Position numbers and translations under genes: made by a program
Shown: one piece after another, positions 1-8,410 of the stretch
Layout of the letters: each line of letters begins with the position of its first letter
How positions within the stretch are numbered: position 1 is the first letter of the stretch
Origin: Flavobacterium johnsoniae UW101
GTDB lineage: Bacteria; Bacteroidota; Bacteroidia; Flavobacteriales; Flavobacteriaceae
Assembly (NCBI RefSeq): GCF_000016645.1
Contig: NC_009441.1
Coordinates: 868,001-932,000 of the forward strand
DNA: 64,000 nucleotides
Direction of reading: 5' to 3'
The notes under the pieces: model-generated
The model's input: only the letters and a program-made list of their open reading frames with translations
Database searches by the model: none
Told to the model about the DNA's origin: nothing

Positions 1-949
1 CAACACCTCCAGTAAGCATTTTTAACAATTCGCCTGAAGCAAAAGTTGGATTAAAACCTTCGTCAACAACAGGTTCAGTTACTATTGGCACATAATTATC
101 TGCATATTCTTTAGAAACAAAGTTCCAGATATACCACCATGCACCCTCACTATTGGTTCTCATAATAGCAATTCTTAACTGGTTATCTGTCAGTTTTAAT
201 ACTTTGATATTTGATGTCCAGTTACTGGCATTTGCAATATAGTTGTCAGGTCTTAGAATTGTTGCACCATTTGTTGTTAAGGTATGAGCATTAATATCTA
301 AGAAATAAGATCCGTTTTCTATTGTTGTTCCATCTGCTTCGTGAACAGTCATAAAAGGTCCTCCTTCAAGGCTGAAAGTCATATACCTGCCCCAGTGCAT
401 GTCTGCATCTGTACTTGAATTAGCATTTCCGGATGGTTCCCAGTTTGGACTAAAATTACCCCATTCAACAGTTCCGCTCGGGTCTGCATAAGACATTGCT
501 CCTGGTGCTAAACCATATTTACCATTGTCGAATACCCATGATTTTTGTTTTCCAACTCCACCTGATAAAGCTGTCCAAAGAGGATCGTTTACATAGTTTA
601 AGTTATCTGCTGAAACTGTTACTGTTACTGGGTCTAACTCTACAATTCCACCATCAGTAACCGCAGAAATTTTTATCGTATAATTACCTTTAAAGGCATA
701 CTTTACTGTTTCAACCGCTTTGTTGGATTTTCCTGTTACATAATCCCATGTAAGAACAACTCCTGGTGTTGTGTTTTTCAATATTACAGTATTTCCTCCT
801 GGGTCTGCTGCAAGGTCTTGAGTAATTTCAAAATGTATATCCGATTTATCCATCGGTTCATCCAAAGAGTATGTATCTGGAGAACAAGATGATATCAGCA
901 ATGCCGTTAACATCAAAAATGATGTCACTAATAATTTAATATTTTTCAT
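1..949 (-). CDS. PKD-domain outer-membrane lipoprotein of a SusCD locus (partial, 3' end outside window)
   Basis: The reading frame is open from an ATG at 947-949 to the window edge, so only the first 316 residues are visible. The N-terminus is a lipoprotein signal peptide (MKNIKLLVTSFLML, lipobox ISSC, then SPDTY). Residues about 35-110 look like a PKD/Ig-like fold (WDYVTG, then GNYTIKISAV), followed by a region rich in Trp, Gly and Asn (WVFDNGKYGLAPG, MHWGRYMTF, WWYIWNFV) that may bind glycan. It starts 22 bp after the SusD stop and is surely co-transcribed with susC and susD. By position it is a SusE/SusF-like surface glycan-binding protein, but it is not recognisably SusE by sequence. The substrate cannot be told. 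Confidence 0.8.
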   Translation of the reverse strand, partial: MKNIKLLVTSFLMLTALLISSCSPDTYSLDEPMDKSDIHFEITQDLAADPGGNTVILKNTTPGVVLTWDYVTGKSNKAVETVKYAFKGNYTIKISAVTDGGIVELDPVTVTVSADNLNYVNDPLWTALSGGVGKQKSWVFDNGKYGLAPGAMSYADPSGTVEWGNFSPNWEPSGNANSSTDADMHWGRYMTFSLEGGPFMTVHEADGTTIENGSYFLDINAHTLTTNGATILRPDNYIANASNWTSNIKVLKLTDNQLRIAIMRTNSEGAWWYIWNFVSKEYADNYVPIVTEPVVDEGFNPTFASGELLKMLTGGV

Positions 950-971
950 TTCTTTGATTTTTTAGTTAGAA

Positions 972-2543
972 TTACCAACCGGCATTTTGTTTTAAAACTC
1001 CTCCGGATAATGTGATCTGCGTATTCGGAATTTGAGTAAGCCCTTTTGTTTCCTGAATCTTAGCTGCCGTAATTGTTTTTGTTCCCGCAACTCCTCCGCT
1101 CAATAATGTCGTTGATTCTGCAATACTTGAAGATGCTTTTCCGATACCTTGGCGTAATAAATCATAATATCTTATACCTTCAAGAGCAAACTCTAAACGT
1201 CTCTCATTCATAATATTATCAATAGTGGCAGGCGATGATACAAAATTATCTTTGTAGGCTCTTTTTCTAACAGCATCAAAATATGCCTGTGCATTACCGC
1301 TTCCTAATTCTGCTGCCATCAATAAAACATCAGAATATCTTAATACTACATAATCCTGAAACTGACTGATATCCCAAAACTGGCTTCCCAAAGTAATTGG
1401 AAGATCTACTCCGTTTTTGTCTACCATTGGTGAATATTTTTTGTTGTAATAACCTGTATATTCTCTCTGGCTGTTCTTTTTATCAAATTTTATTTTTTCT
1501 TCATCAATTCCAATTATACTAGCTGCACGTCTTGTATCTGTAGCACTGAAAGCATTCCATAACTTTGCATTTACAGTAACTCCCCAGCCGCGGCCATAAG
1601 GATAAGATGAAAATTCTCTCATTCCAAACATTACCATCCATTGATTACCGTCTGTATTTCCGTTATAATCACTTGTGTAAGTATATTTTATAGAAAACAC
1701 AAATTCTCTATTGGCTTCACCTGCATATTTTTCTACTGAAGCTGCCGGCCATAAAGTCGCAAAATCATCTACTAAACCATGACCACTTGAGGCTATAACA
1801 TCTTCTAAATGACCTAAAGCCTGAGTTTTTGTAACTACGCCAGCTAAGTCATTTTTTGCATAATATCCTGTGTAATACAGATAAACACGTCCTAATAAAG
1901 ATTTTGCTGCCCATTTTGTAACGCGTCCGTTTGGTTTAACGTTATAAGCTTCTGTAGGCAGATTGGTTGAAGCAAATACCAAATCTTCAGCAATTAGTTT
2001 ATAAATTTCTTCAGGTGTTGCCTGAGGAACATTTTCAGAAGAAGGTGCTGTCAATAAAGGAACGCTTCCCCATAAACGAGCCATTTCAAAATAAAGGTAT
2101 GCTCTGATAAATTTAGTTTCAGACTCGTATGTATTTCTTAAAGCTGTATCTCCATCCCATTCAATCTGATCCATTTTAGATAACAGCATATTGCATCGGT
2201 AAATCGCTTTGTAATAAGCTACCCAATTGTTATTAAGCAAATCAACATCTCCAGGAGAGCGTGAAATATCAAACTCATCTATAGCGGCATAATTGTAGCC
2301 ATCAGAATTTCCGGTTCCTCCAAAACAATCATCAGACATTACTTCACTTACTACCGGAACTCCAAGACCTGCTCCTCCTGTTGCCACTTGTAATCCGTCA
2401 TAACAGCCTACTAATGCTACATAAGCATCATTTTTTGTTTTATAAAAACTTGTATCTATTGGTGTTAACGGCTCTGTTTCTAAACTGCAAGAACCTAGAG
2501 ACAATAAACCCAAAAAGAAAATATATAAATAGGTATTTTTCAT
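972..2543 (-). CDS. SusD/RagB family nutrient-binding outer-membrane lipoprotein
   Basis: SusD-family lipoprotein that caps the SusC channel at the cell surface and binds oligosaccharide. The start chosen is the ATG at 2541-2543 (MKNTYLYIFFLG), eight codons inside the longest frame, because it puts the signal peptide at the N-terminus and starts just after the SusC stop at 2554. The lipobox is SLGSC. Family signs are an N-terminal segment with LVGCYDGL, the helical core with ETKFIRAYLYFEMARLWG, and the C-terminal NERRLEFALEGIRYYDLLRQG, which is very typical of SusD. At 523 residues it has the usual length. It sits between susC and the PKD lipoprotein in one operon. Confidence 0.95.
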   Translation of the reverse strand: MKNTYLYIFFLGLLSLGSCSLETEPLTPIDTSFYKTKNDAYVALVGCYDGLQVATGGAGLGVPVVSEVMSDDCFGGTGNSDGYNYAAIDEFDISRSPGDVDLLNNNWVAYYKAIYRCNMLLSKMDQIEWDGDTALRNTYESETKFIRAYLYFEMARLWGSVPLLTAPSSENVPQATPEEIYKLIAEDLVFASTNLPTEAYNVKPNGRVTKWAAKSLLGRVYLYYTGYYAKNDLAGVVTKTQALGHLEDVIASSGHGLVDDFATLWPAASVEKYAGEANREFVFSIKYTYTSDYNGNTDGNQWMVMFGMREFSSYPYGRGWGVTVNAKLWNAFSATDTRRAASIIGIDEEKIKFDKKNSQREYTGYYNKKYSPMVDKNGVDLPITLGSQFWDISQFQDYVVLRYSDVLLMAAELGSGNAQAYFDAVRKRAYKDNFVSSPATIDNIMNERRLEFALEGIRYYDLLRQGIGKASSSIAESTTLLSGGVAGTKTITAAKIQETKGLTQIPNTQITLSGGVLKQNAGW

Positions 2544-2553
2544 TTTTTTATTA

Positions 2554-5500
2554 TTAAAGTTTAACATTTAATCCCATCATGAATGTTCTTGGTCTTGGAT
2601 AGTAACCCACATCAACCCCTGACGAAAACTTTTGATCATCATTTGAAGAACCAAATCCAATTTCAGGATCCATACCATTATATTTGGTAAAAGTGTACAG
2701 ATTTAATACTGAGAAATAAACTCTAAACTGACTTGCAAAAAATGGTTTTGACTGTTTCATTTTTGCTAAATCAAATCCTAATGTTACGGTATTAATTCTT
2801 AAGAAATCTCCATTATGAATATACAGATCTGAAAACTGCGTAAAGTTTCGGTTGTCTTCTGTTACTCTTGGCATTGTGTTAGAAGAACCTTCACCATGCC
2901 AGCGGTCTAATATTGCAGTAGTGTAATTTCCGTAAGCATTAGATTGGTTTCTGTACGATTGTACGATTTGATTTCCTGCTACACCATTAGCCATTAATGA
3001 AAAATCAAAAGCTTTGTAATTTGCAGAAATAGAGAACCCGTATGTAAAATCAGGATTAGGATTTCCTATACTTGTTTTATCTGTTGCATCGATTTTATCA
3101 TCTCCGTTTGTGTTTACATAAATAATATCTCCGGGAGCTGCATTAGGCTGTAATACTACACCGTTTGCAGATTTGTAATTGTCAATTTGTGCCTGATTCT
3201 GGAAAACTCCTCCTGTTTTATATCCCCAGAAATAACCTAACGGATATCCGTTTTGTGCTCTGTAGAATTCACTTGAGTTATCATAAAGTTCGTTTGGCAG
3301 TCCATGAATTATTCCGCCTTCTGCAGGTATCTGGCCAACAGTATTTTTATTGTAAGCACCATTTGCACTTACGCTGTAATTAAAATCTCCAATTTTATTT
3401 TGGTAACTTAAGCTTACCTCAACCCCTTTATTGACTACGTCTCCACCATTAATAAAAGGAGCATCGGCACCGGCAGTTGCTAAAATTGGAGCAAGTATTA
3501 ACCAGTCTTTGTTTGTTTTTTTATAAAAATCAACATTAAGATTTAAAGCGTTGTTTAAAAATCTGGCATCAAAACCAAGGTCAATCTGCTCTGAAGTTTC
3601 CCATTTTAAATCTAAGTTAGACAGTCTGTTTGGATATGCACCCGGAGTCAATACTCCTTCTTCATCTCCAAAAGAATAGTTTGTATTATTCACTTTTATT
3701 GGTGATAAATATTGGAAAGCTCTAGCATTTTGATTTCCAACCTGTCCCCAGCTTGCTCTTAATTTAAGAAAGTTTAAAACTTTTGAATCTTTCAAAAATT
3801 CTTCGTTTGATACAATCCATCCTCCTGAAACAGATGGGAAATACCCCCACTCATTTTCTTTAGAAAAAATTGAAGATCCATCAACTCTAAAAGTTGCATT
3901 TAATAAATAAGTTTCTTTATAATTATAATTTAACCTTCCAAAGTAAGACATTCTTTTGGTTTGCTGCTTAATTCCTTTAAAAGCAATTTTAGCCCCATCT
4001 TTATTGGTCGTATTGTCTAACCAGGCATGTTCTAAATCATCAAAAAACGAATCTGCATTTGTAGCATCAATTGTAGTACCGTCAAAATTAATAGATGAAG
4101 TACCTACCATAGTTTCAAAATGATGATTGTCTGCAACATTAAACTTATAAGTCAATAAGTTATCCCAAGTAAGCGTTTTACCTTTGTTCATGTTTTGATT
4201 TACTTTATCAAAAGCAGTGTTTGCGTAAATAGACAAACGGTATATTGGTGTATAAGAATGTCCTTCACCAGCATAATAATCAAGTCCTAAAGTAGTCTTG
4301 AATGTCAGGTTTTTTACTGGCTCAATTTGCAAATAAACATTTCCAAGCAATTTTTGGTTATTGCTTTCATTCTGGTTGTTGTATACCATTAATGCATAAG
4401 GATTTGCCTGACCAGCAAGCCAAGGCTCGTTGTTTGGACTGCTGTCGTAATAGTTGCCATTTGCATCGTACATTGGTAATAATGGAGATACCTGATAGGC
4501 ACTTCTTAAAGAATTATTGTATTGATTTCCAACTCCAATACCGTTTTTGTTGATGTAAGCAAAACTTAAGTTCTGACCGAAAGTAAGTACATCTTTGTAT
4601 AATTTATGTTCAGAATTGAATCTAAAATTATAACGCTCATAGTTAGATAAATCTTTACCTCCTACAACTCCTTCCTGTCCTAAGTAAGATAAAGATGAAG
4701 AGTAAACAGAAGTTTCTGACCCCCCCGATGCACCAAAAGAGAAATTTTTAGTAGCAGCATTATCAACCAGCATTTTGTCCATCCAGTTTGTTCCTGAACC
4801 CATACTGGCAATCTGAGCATTAGTAAAATATGGATTTTTTCCTGAATTTACTGCTGCTTCATTTAAAATAGTAGCGTATTCAGTTGCATCTAATAAATCT
4901 ACTTTTCTGGCTACTGACTGCACACCATAATACTGATCAAAAGTAATTTGTCCTGCAGCACCTCTTTTCCCTTTTTTAGTTGTCACCAAGACAACTCCAT
5001 TAGAAGCCTGAGAACCATAAATAGCAGCAGATGCGGCATCTTTTAAAACAGAAATCGATTCGATATCTGAGTTACTTAAATAAGAAATATCACTTGTAAG
5101 TATTCCATCTACTACGTATAACGGAGTACTTCCTGCTGTTGAACCTACACCTCTGATAACTACATTTAACCCTTCACCCGGTTGTCCCGAAGTAGAAGTA
5201 ATCTGGATTCCGGCAGCTTGTCCCTGCAATGCCTGAAGCGCATTTGTAGTATTTGTTTTGGCAAGATTCTCACCACTTACCTGAGTTACAGCATTGGTTA
5301 CTAAAGTTTTCTTTTGAGAACCGTACCCAATAACCACAACTTCTTTAAGTTCTGAAGTTTCTTCCTGTAAAGTAACACTAATTGTTTTTTGAGTTCCTAC
5401 GGTTACTTTTTGAGTTTTAAATCCAATAAAAGTAAATACAAGTACGTCGCCTGTTTTTGCTTCTATTTTATAATTGCCATCAAAATCAGTGGCGGCACCA

Positions 5501-5685
5501 ATTTTTGTTCCTTCTACTGCAACAGTAGCTCCCGGGATTCCCATTCCGTCAACAGCCGATGTTACATTTCCACTTACAGACTTGGATTGTGCCTGAGCAT
5601 AACCCGTCTGTATCATAAATAAGCTAAACAACAGCGTCGTACAAAACGATAAAACTGTTGTTTTAATACAATCTTTGCTTTTCAT
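2554..5685 (-). CDS. SusC/RagA family TonB-linked outer-membrane transporter
   Basis: A 1043-residue TonB-dependent channel that imports glycan fragments delivered by its SusD partner. In order: signal peptide (to about residue 31), a carboxypeptidase-D-like regulatory domain (SGNVTSAVDGMGIPGATV), a TonB-box region (ELKEVVVIGYGSQKK), the plug (LQGQAAGIQI, VIRGVGS, PLYVVDGIL, IESISVLKDAASAAIYGSQASNGVV) and a long beta-barrel ending in YYPRPRTFMMGLNVKL. It is the first gene of the operon. A palindromic candidate operator lies at 5860-5882, about 175 bp before the start codon, and two Nudix-type regulators are divergent from it. Confidence 0.96.
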   Translation of the reverse strand: MKSKDCIKTTVLSFCTTLLFSLFMIQTGYAQAQSKSVSGNVTSAVDGMGIPGATVAVEGTKIGAATDFDGNYKIEAKTGDVLVFTFIGFKTQKVTVGTQKTISVTLQEETSELKEVVVIGYGSQKKTLVTNAVTQVSGENLAKTNTTNALQALQGQAAGIQITSTSGQPGEGLNVVIRGVGSTAGSTPLYVVDGILTSDISYLSNSDIESISVLKDAASAAIYGSQASNGVVLVTTKKGKRGAAGQITFDQYYGVQSVARKVDLLDATEYATILNEAAVNSGKNPYFTNAQIASMGSGTNWMDKMLVDNAATKNFSFGASGGSETSVYSSSLSYLGQEGVVGGKDLSNYERYNFRFNSEHKLYKDVLTFGQNLSFAYINKNGIGVGNQYNNSLRSAYQVSPLLPMYDANGNYYDSSPNNEPWLAGQANPYALMVYNNQNESNNQKLLGNVYLQIEPVKNLTFKTTLGLDYYAGEGHSYTPIYRLSIYANTAFDKVNQNMNKGKTLTWDNLLTYKFNVADNHHFETMVGTSSINFDGTTIDATNADSFFDDLEHAWLDNTTNKDGAKIAFKGIKQQTKRMSYFGRLNYNYKETYLLNATFRVDGSSIFSKENEWGYFPSVSGGWIVSNEEFLKDSKVLNFLKLRASWGQVGNQNARAFQYLSPIKVNNTNYSFGDEEGVLTPGAYPNRLSNLDLKWETSEQIDLGFDARFLNNALNLNVDFYKKTNKDWLILAPILATAGADAPFINGGDVVNKGVEVSLSYQNKIGDFNYSVSANGAYNKNTVGQIPAEGGIIHGLPNELYDNSSEFYRAQNGYPLGYFWGYKTGGVFQNQAQIDNYKSANGVVLQPNAAPGDIIYVNTNGDDKIDATDKTSIGNPNPDFTYGFSISANYKAFDFSLMANGVAGNQIVQSYRNQSNAYGNYTTAILDRWHGEGSSNTMPRVTEDNRNFTQFSDLYIHNGDFLRINTVTLGFDLAKMKQSKPFFASQFRVYFSVLNLYTFTKYNGMDPEIGFGSSNDDQKFSSGVDVGYYPRPRTFMMGLNVKL

Positions 5686-6185
5686 AGTTAATAAGAGTTG
5701 GTTTAAATTTAAGTTAGTTACGGTTTTTATTGATTAAAGTGTAAGTTTCACATCAAATTGGTTTGAGGCAGATTTTCAAAATATTTTTTGAAATAAAACC
5801 GCCTGTTTTATTACGCACAAAAACGTTTTCAAAAAACTTATAGTCATGATGAACTTATCTTATGGTAAATTTGACTACAAGTGTAAAACTTTTTTTCTAT
5901 TTTAGCAAAATATTAAGGTTATTTTTTTTTGATTCTGATTTATAGCAAGGTGTTTTTGTCAATACAATAAGATCTCTTACTAAATAGAAATAAAAGATTC
6001 AGAAAAAACTTCCAATTATAAATTTGATAATCAGACATTTAAAGAAGATTAAATTTTCAGATCATTTTTTTAGTAAATTTTAAATCACTGAACGTCAATT
6101 TTTTGCTTTGTTAAAAAAATATTAAGTAATCAAAAAAGGCAGTTATGCATTTTATTTGTTTAATTTGTCAAAATTTATTTCGCAC
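5686..6185. promoter_or_regulatory. Divergent intergenic region between susC and the first Nudix regulator
   Basis: About 500 bp with no credible gene, very AT-rich. It holds the start regions of susC (minus) and of the first regulator (plus), a 23-bp imperfect palindrome at 5860-5882, and a second copy of its left half at 5838. No clear TAnnTTTG box was found for either direction, so promoter positions are not assigned. Confidence 0.6.
5860..5882. promoter_or_regulatory. Candidate Nudix-regulator operator, copy 1 (upstream of susC)
   Basis: Imperfect inverted repeat with left arm CTTATGGT and right arm ACTACAAG (six of eight arm positions pair), separated by seven bases. The same arms occur at 8040-8062 with the same spacing, and the matching sequence continues one base further left (T) and past the right arm (T, then TAA). 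Two sites sharing 21 or so positions in AT-rich spacer are unlikely by chance. Binding by the neighbouring winged-helix proteins is an inference from position. Confidence 0.55.
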
Positions 6186-6902
6186 ATGGATAAAAAAGTA
6201 GATGCCGAATCTGTTGCAAAAAGCGAACAAAATGCAATGAATGCAATAACCATTGACTGTGTTGTTTTTGGTTTTGATGAAGGAAGCCTTGAAGTCCTTT
6301 TAGTGCAGCATGCTGAAGGTATTAGTAAAGGAAAATGGGGACTTCCCGGCGGATGGATTTATAAAAAAGAAAGTACAGATAATGCCGCACATCGTTTATT
6401 GAACGAGCTTACCGGACTTGATAATATTTACCTGGAGCAGCTTAAGGCTTTTGGAGATCCGGATCGTTTTCCGCTTCGACGTGTTATAACTATAGGATAT
6501 TACGCTCTTGTAAAAAGAGAAGATTACAATATTAAAGCCGGTTTTACAGCATCTGACGCTAAATGGTACAAAATCAACAGCATACCGGATTTGATTTACG
6601 ATCACAATGAGATTTTATCTTACAGTATACAAAATCTTCGCAACCGTGTTCGTCAGGCTCCTATTGGATTTAATCTCCTTCCGGAAAAGTTTACTTTACT
6701 GCAGTTAATGCATCTTTATGAAGAAATCCTTGGAATTGAAATGGACAAATCTAATTTCCGAAGAAAAATTCTGCACATGAAATTATTGGTCGCTTTAGAT
6801 GAAAAACAACAAGATGTTTCACACAGAGCAGCTAAACTATATAAGTTTGATCCGGATATTTATAAAAAACTGACTGAAAAAGGATTCAATTTTGAATTTT
6901 AA
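6186..6902 (+). CDS. Nudix-like sensor / winged-helix transcriptional regulator (NrtR/AraR type), paralogue 1
   Basis: 238-residue regulator. The start is the ATG at 6186 (MDKKVDAES); the longer frame begins with a non-ATG codon. An N-terminal Nudix fold (TIDCVVFGFDEGSLEVLLVQ, then GGWIYKKESTDNAAHRLLNEL) is followed by a C-terminal winged-helix domain from about residue 150 (LLPEKFTLLQLMHLYEEILG, FRRKILHMKLL). The Nudix box keeps G-x5-E and the Arg, but the catalytic RE and EE pairs read RL and EL, so it is probably a ligand sensor and not a hydrolase. Bacteroidota regulators of this type, such as AraR, sense sugars and control nearby sugar loci. It is divergent from susC and lies 22 bp before a second paralogue. 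Confidence 0.88.
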   Translation: MDKKVDAESVAKSEQNAMNAITIDCVVFGFDEGSLEVLLVQHAEGISKGKWGLPGGWIYKKESTDNAAHRLLNELTGLDNIYLEQLKAFGDPDRFPLRRVITIGYYALVKREDYNIKAGFTASDAKWYKINSIPDLIYDHNEILSYSIQNLRNRVRQAPIGFNLLPEKFTLLQLMHLYEEILGIEMDKSNFRRKILHMKLLVALDEKQQDVSHRAAKLYKFDPDIYKKLTEKGFNFEF

Positions 6903-6924
6903 AAACCGCTTATAAAAGCATACA

Positions 6925-7662
6925 ATGGCAATATCATCATCTAAAAAAAACTCACAAACAAACAGCTGCATTGCCGCCAATACTGTAACACCCGAAATTG
7001 ATGGTATTTCAGTTGACTGCGTAATTTTTGGTTTCAAAAAAGAAAGCCTTGAAGTACTTTTAGTACAGCATGCCGGAGGAGAAAGCGAAGGAAGCTGGGG
7101 ACTTCTTGGAGGCTGGATGAAAAGACAAGAAAGTGCCGATGATGCCGCTCACCGAATTATTTATGAGCTTACAAGCCTCGATAACATTTATCTTGAGCAG
7201 TTAAAAGCATTTACAAATCCGAGTCGTGTTTTAGACCGCCGAATTGTAACAATTGGATATTATACTCTCGTAAATCAGGAAGATTATAATGTAAAAGCCA
7301 GTTTAGATGTTCGAGAAGCAAAATGGTGTAAGATTAAAGAAATCCCAAATTTAATTTTTGACCATAACGAAATTTTAAATTTCAGTTTATTACAGCTTCA
7401 AAATCGTGTGCGCCAGGCACCAATTGGTTTTAATCTCCTGCCAGAAAAATTTACTTTATTGCAATTGATGCATTTGTATGAAGAAATTCTTGGAATTGAA
7501 TTGGACAAATCAAACTTTCGACGAAAAATTCTGCACATGAAATTATTAGTCGCTCTAGACGAAAAACAACAGGACGTATCGCACAGAGCCGCAAAACTGT
7601 ACAAATTTGATCCTGATATTTATAAAAAACTGACTGAAAAAGGATTTAATTTTGAGTTTTAA
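6925..7662 (+). CDS. Nudix-like sensor / winged-helix transcriptional regulator (NrtR/AraR type), paralogue 2
   Basis: 245 residues, with the same architecture as the gene before it. The sensor halves are only about 60% identical by eye, whereas the last 85 residues differ at one position (Met to Leu). The Nudix box is again degenerate (GWMKRQESADDAAHRIIYEL: RI and EL replace RE and EE), which argues against catalysis. It starts 22 bp after its paralogue and is very likely co-transcribed. The hairpin at 7669-7700 ends the unit. With an almost identical DNA-binding domain, both proteins should recognise the same operator while responding to different ligands, or they may form heterodimers. Confidence 0.88.
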   Translation: MAISSSKKNSQTNSCIAANTVTPEIDGISVDCVIFGFKKESLEVLLVQHAGGESEGSWGLLGGWMKRQESADDAAHRIIYELTSLDNIYLEQLKAFTNPSRVLDRRIVTIGYYTLVNQEDYNVKASLDVREAKWCKIKEIPNLIFDHNEILNFSLLQLQNRVRQAPIGFNLLPEKFTLLQLMHLYEEILGIELDKSNFRRKILHMKLLVALDEKQQDVSHRAAKLYKFDPDIYKKLTEKGFNFEF

Positions 7663-7668
7663 AACACA

Positions 7669-7700
7669 AATGGGCATCGATAATTGATGCCCATTTTTTA
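7669..7700. terminator. Bidirectional terminator between Nudix regulator 2 and the GG-leader peptide gene
   Basis: Hairpin with arms ATGGGCATC and GATGCCCAT around a 6-7-base loop, followed by TTTTTT on the plus strand. It lies between two convergent genes. Confidence 0.85.
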
Positions 7701-7716
7701 TTTGAATTCAATTGGG

Positions 7717-7926
7717 TTATAAACAAGTCAAAACACAAGTATAACCATCAAGCATAGGATAAGAAGTTCCCTGACAGCCCGTGGCTACTAAACCATATCC
7801 CGAAGCACAAATACTTGTAGGAACTGTAAATCGGCCAACGGGTGTTACGCCGCCATTTATATTTTTCATTTCTTCATTTGAAAGCCTGCCAAATTTAGCG
7901 GCAAGCTGCATAGTTTGTTTTTTCAT
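7717..7926 (-). CDS. Small GG-leader peptide (orphan ribosomal natural-product or bacteriocin-like precursor)
   Basis: 69-residue peptide. Residues 1-26 form a double-glycine leader (LSNEEMKNINGG) like those seen on Bacteroidota natural-product precursors and cleaved by C39 peptidase transporters. The predicted core, residues 27-69, has four cysteines (40, 51, 64, 68) and several Gly, Thr and Ser. No transporter, radical SAM or other maturase is in the window, so it is an orphan here. A candidate operator shared with susC lies 114 bp upstream, which hints that the same Nudix regulators control it. The assignment rests on the leader alone. Confidence 0.7.
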   Translation of the reverse strand: MKKQTMQLAAKFGRLSNEEMKNINGGVTPVGRFTVPTSICASGYGLVATGCQGTSYPMLDGYTCVLTCL

Positions 7927-8410
7927 AATTTGTTGGGGTTAAATTAGTAAATAGTAAAAACTCATTTTATTATTTCAAAGATGTATCTCGTGCACAGATA
8001 AATTCTAAGAAAATAATACAAAAACCAAAGCTGATCAATCTTATGGTTATAATGACTACAAGTATAATCATATTTAATCTAAACGACAATTATTCGCACA
8101 AATTTTACAAATAACCCGGCTAAAAATCATTTTTGCTGTTTTTTCGACAAACAACGATTGAAATAAATCTATAAACACAAACATTCTTCAAGTTTTTGAT
8201 TGAATGGTAAACCGTAATTATAAAAGAATGAATGAGTTTAGGTATTGAAATACAGCTTTTTGGCTTCAAATTTCAAAATCCTTCAACTAAATTCCAGAAT
8301 CCAAAACTTTGCGCTATCTTTGCCACTTGATAATATGTGTTAAAGCGATTGCTACAGCGCATTTTACATCAAAAAAATACTTAAACTCGATAGAGAACTG
8401 ATATACTAAA
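7927..8410. promoter_or_regulatory. Divergent intergenic region between the GG-leader peptide gene and lepA
   Basis: About 480 bp without a credible gene. It contains the operator-like palindrome at 8040-8062 nearer the peptide gene, and a TATCTTTG element at 8315-8322 that suits a Bacteroidota -7 box for lepA, though no TTG lies at the expected distance. Nothing else recognisable was found. Confidence 0.5.
8040..8062. promoter_or_regulatory. Candidate Nudix-regulator operator, copy 2 (upstream of the GG-leader peptide gene)
   Basis: Arms CTTATGGT and ACTACAAG with a seven-base spacer, matching the site at 5860-5882 in both arms and in several spacer positions (TGACTACAAGT is shared). It lies 114 bp from the start of the minus-strand peptide gene and about 350 bp from lepA, so the peptide gene is the more likely target. 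Confidence 0.5.

Noticed and set aside
6156..6185. N-terminal extension of the first Nudix regulator
   Set aside because: It begins with a non-ATG codon in AT-rich spacer; the ATG at 6186 matches the start of the paralogue in layout.
1..8062. The susCD locus as a complete polysaccharide utilisation locus with known substrate
   Set aside because: No glycoside hydrolase is visible and the locus continues outside the window, so no substrate can be assigned.
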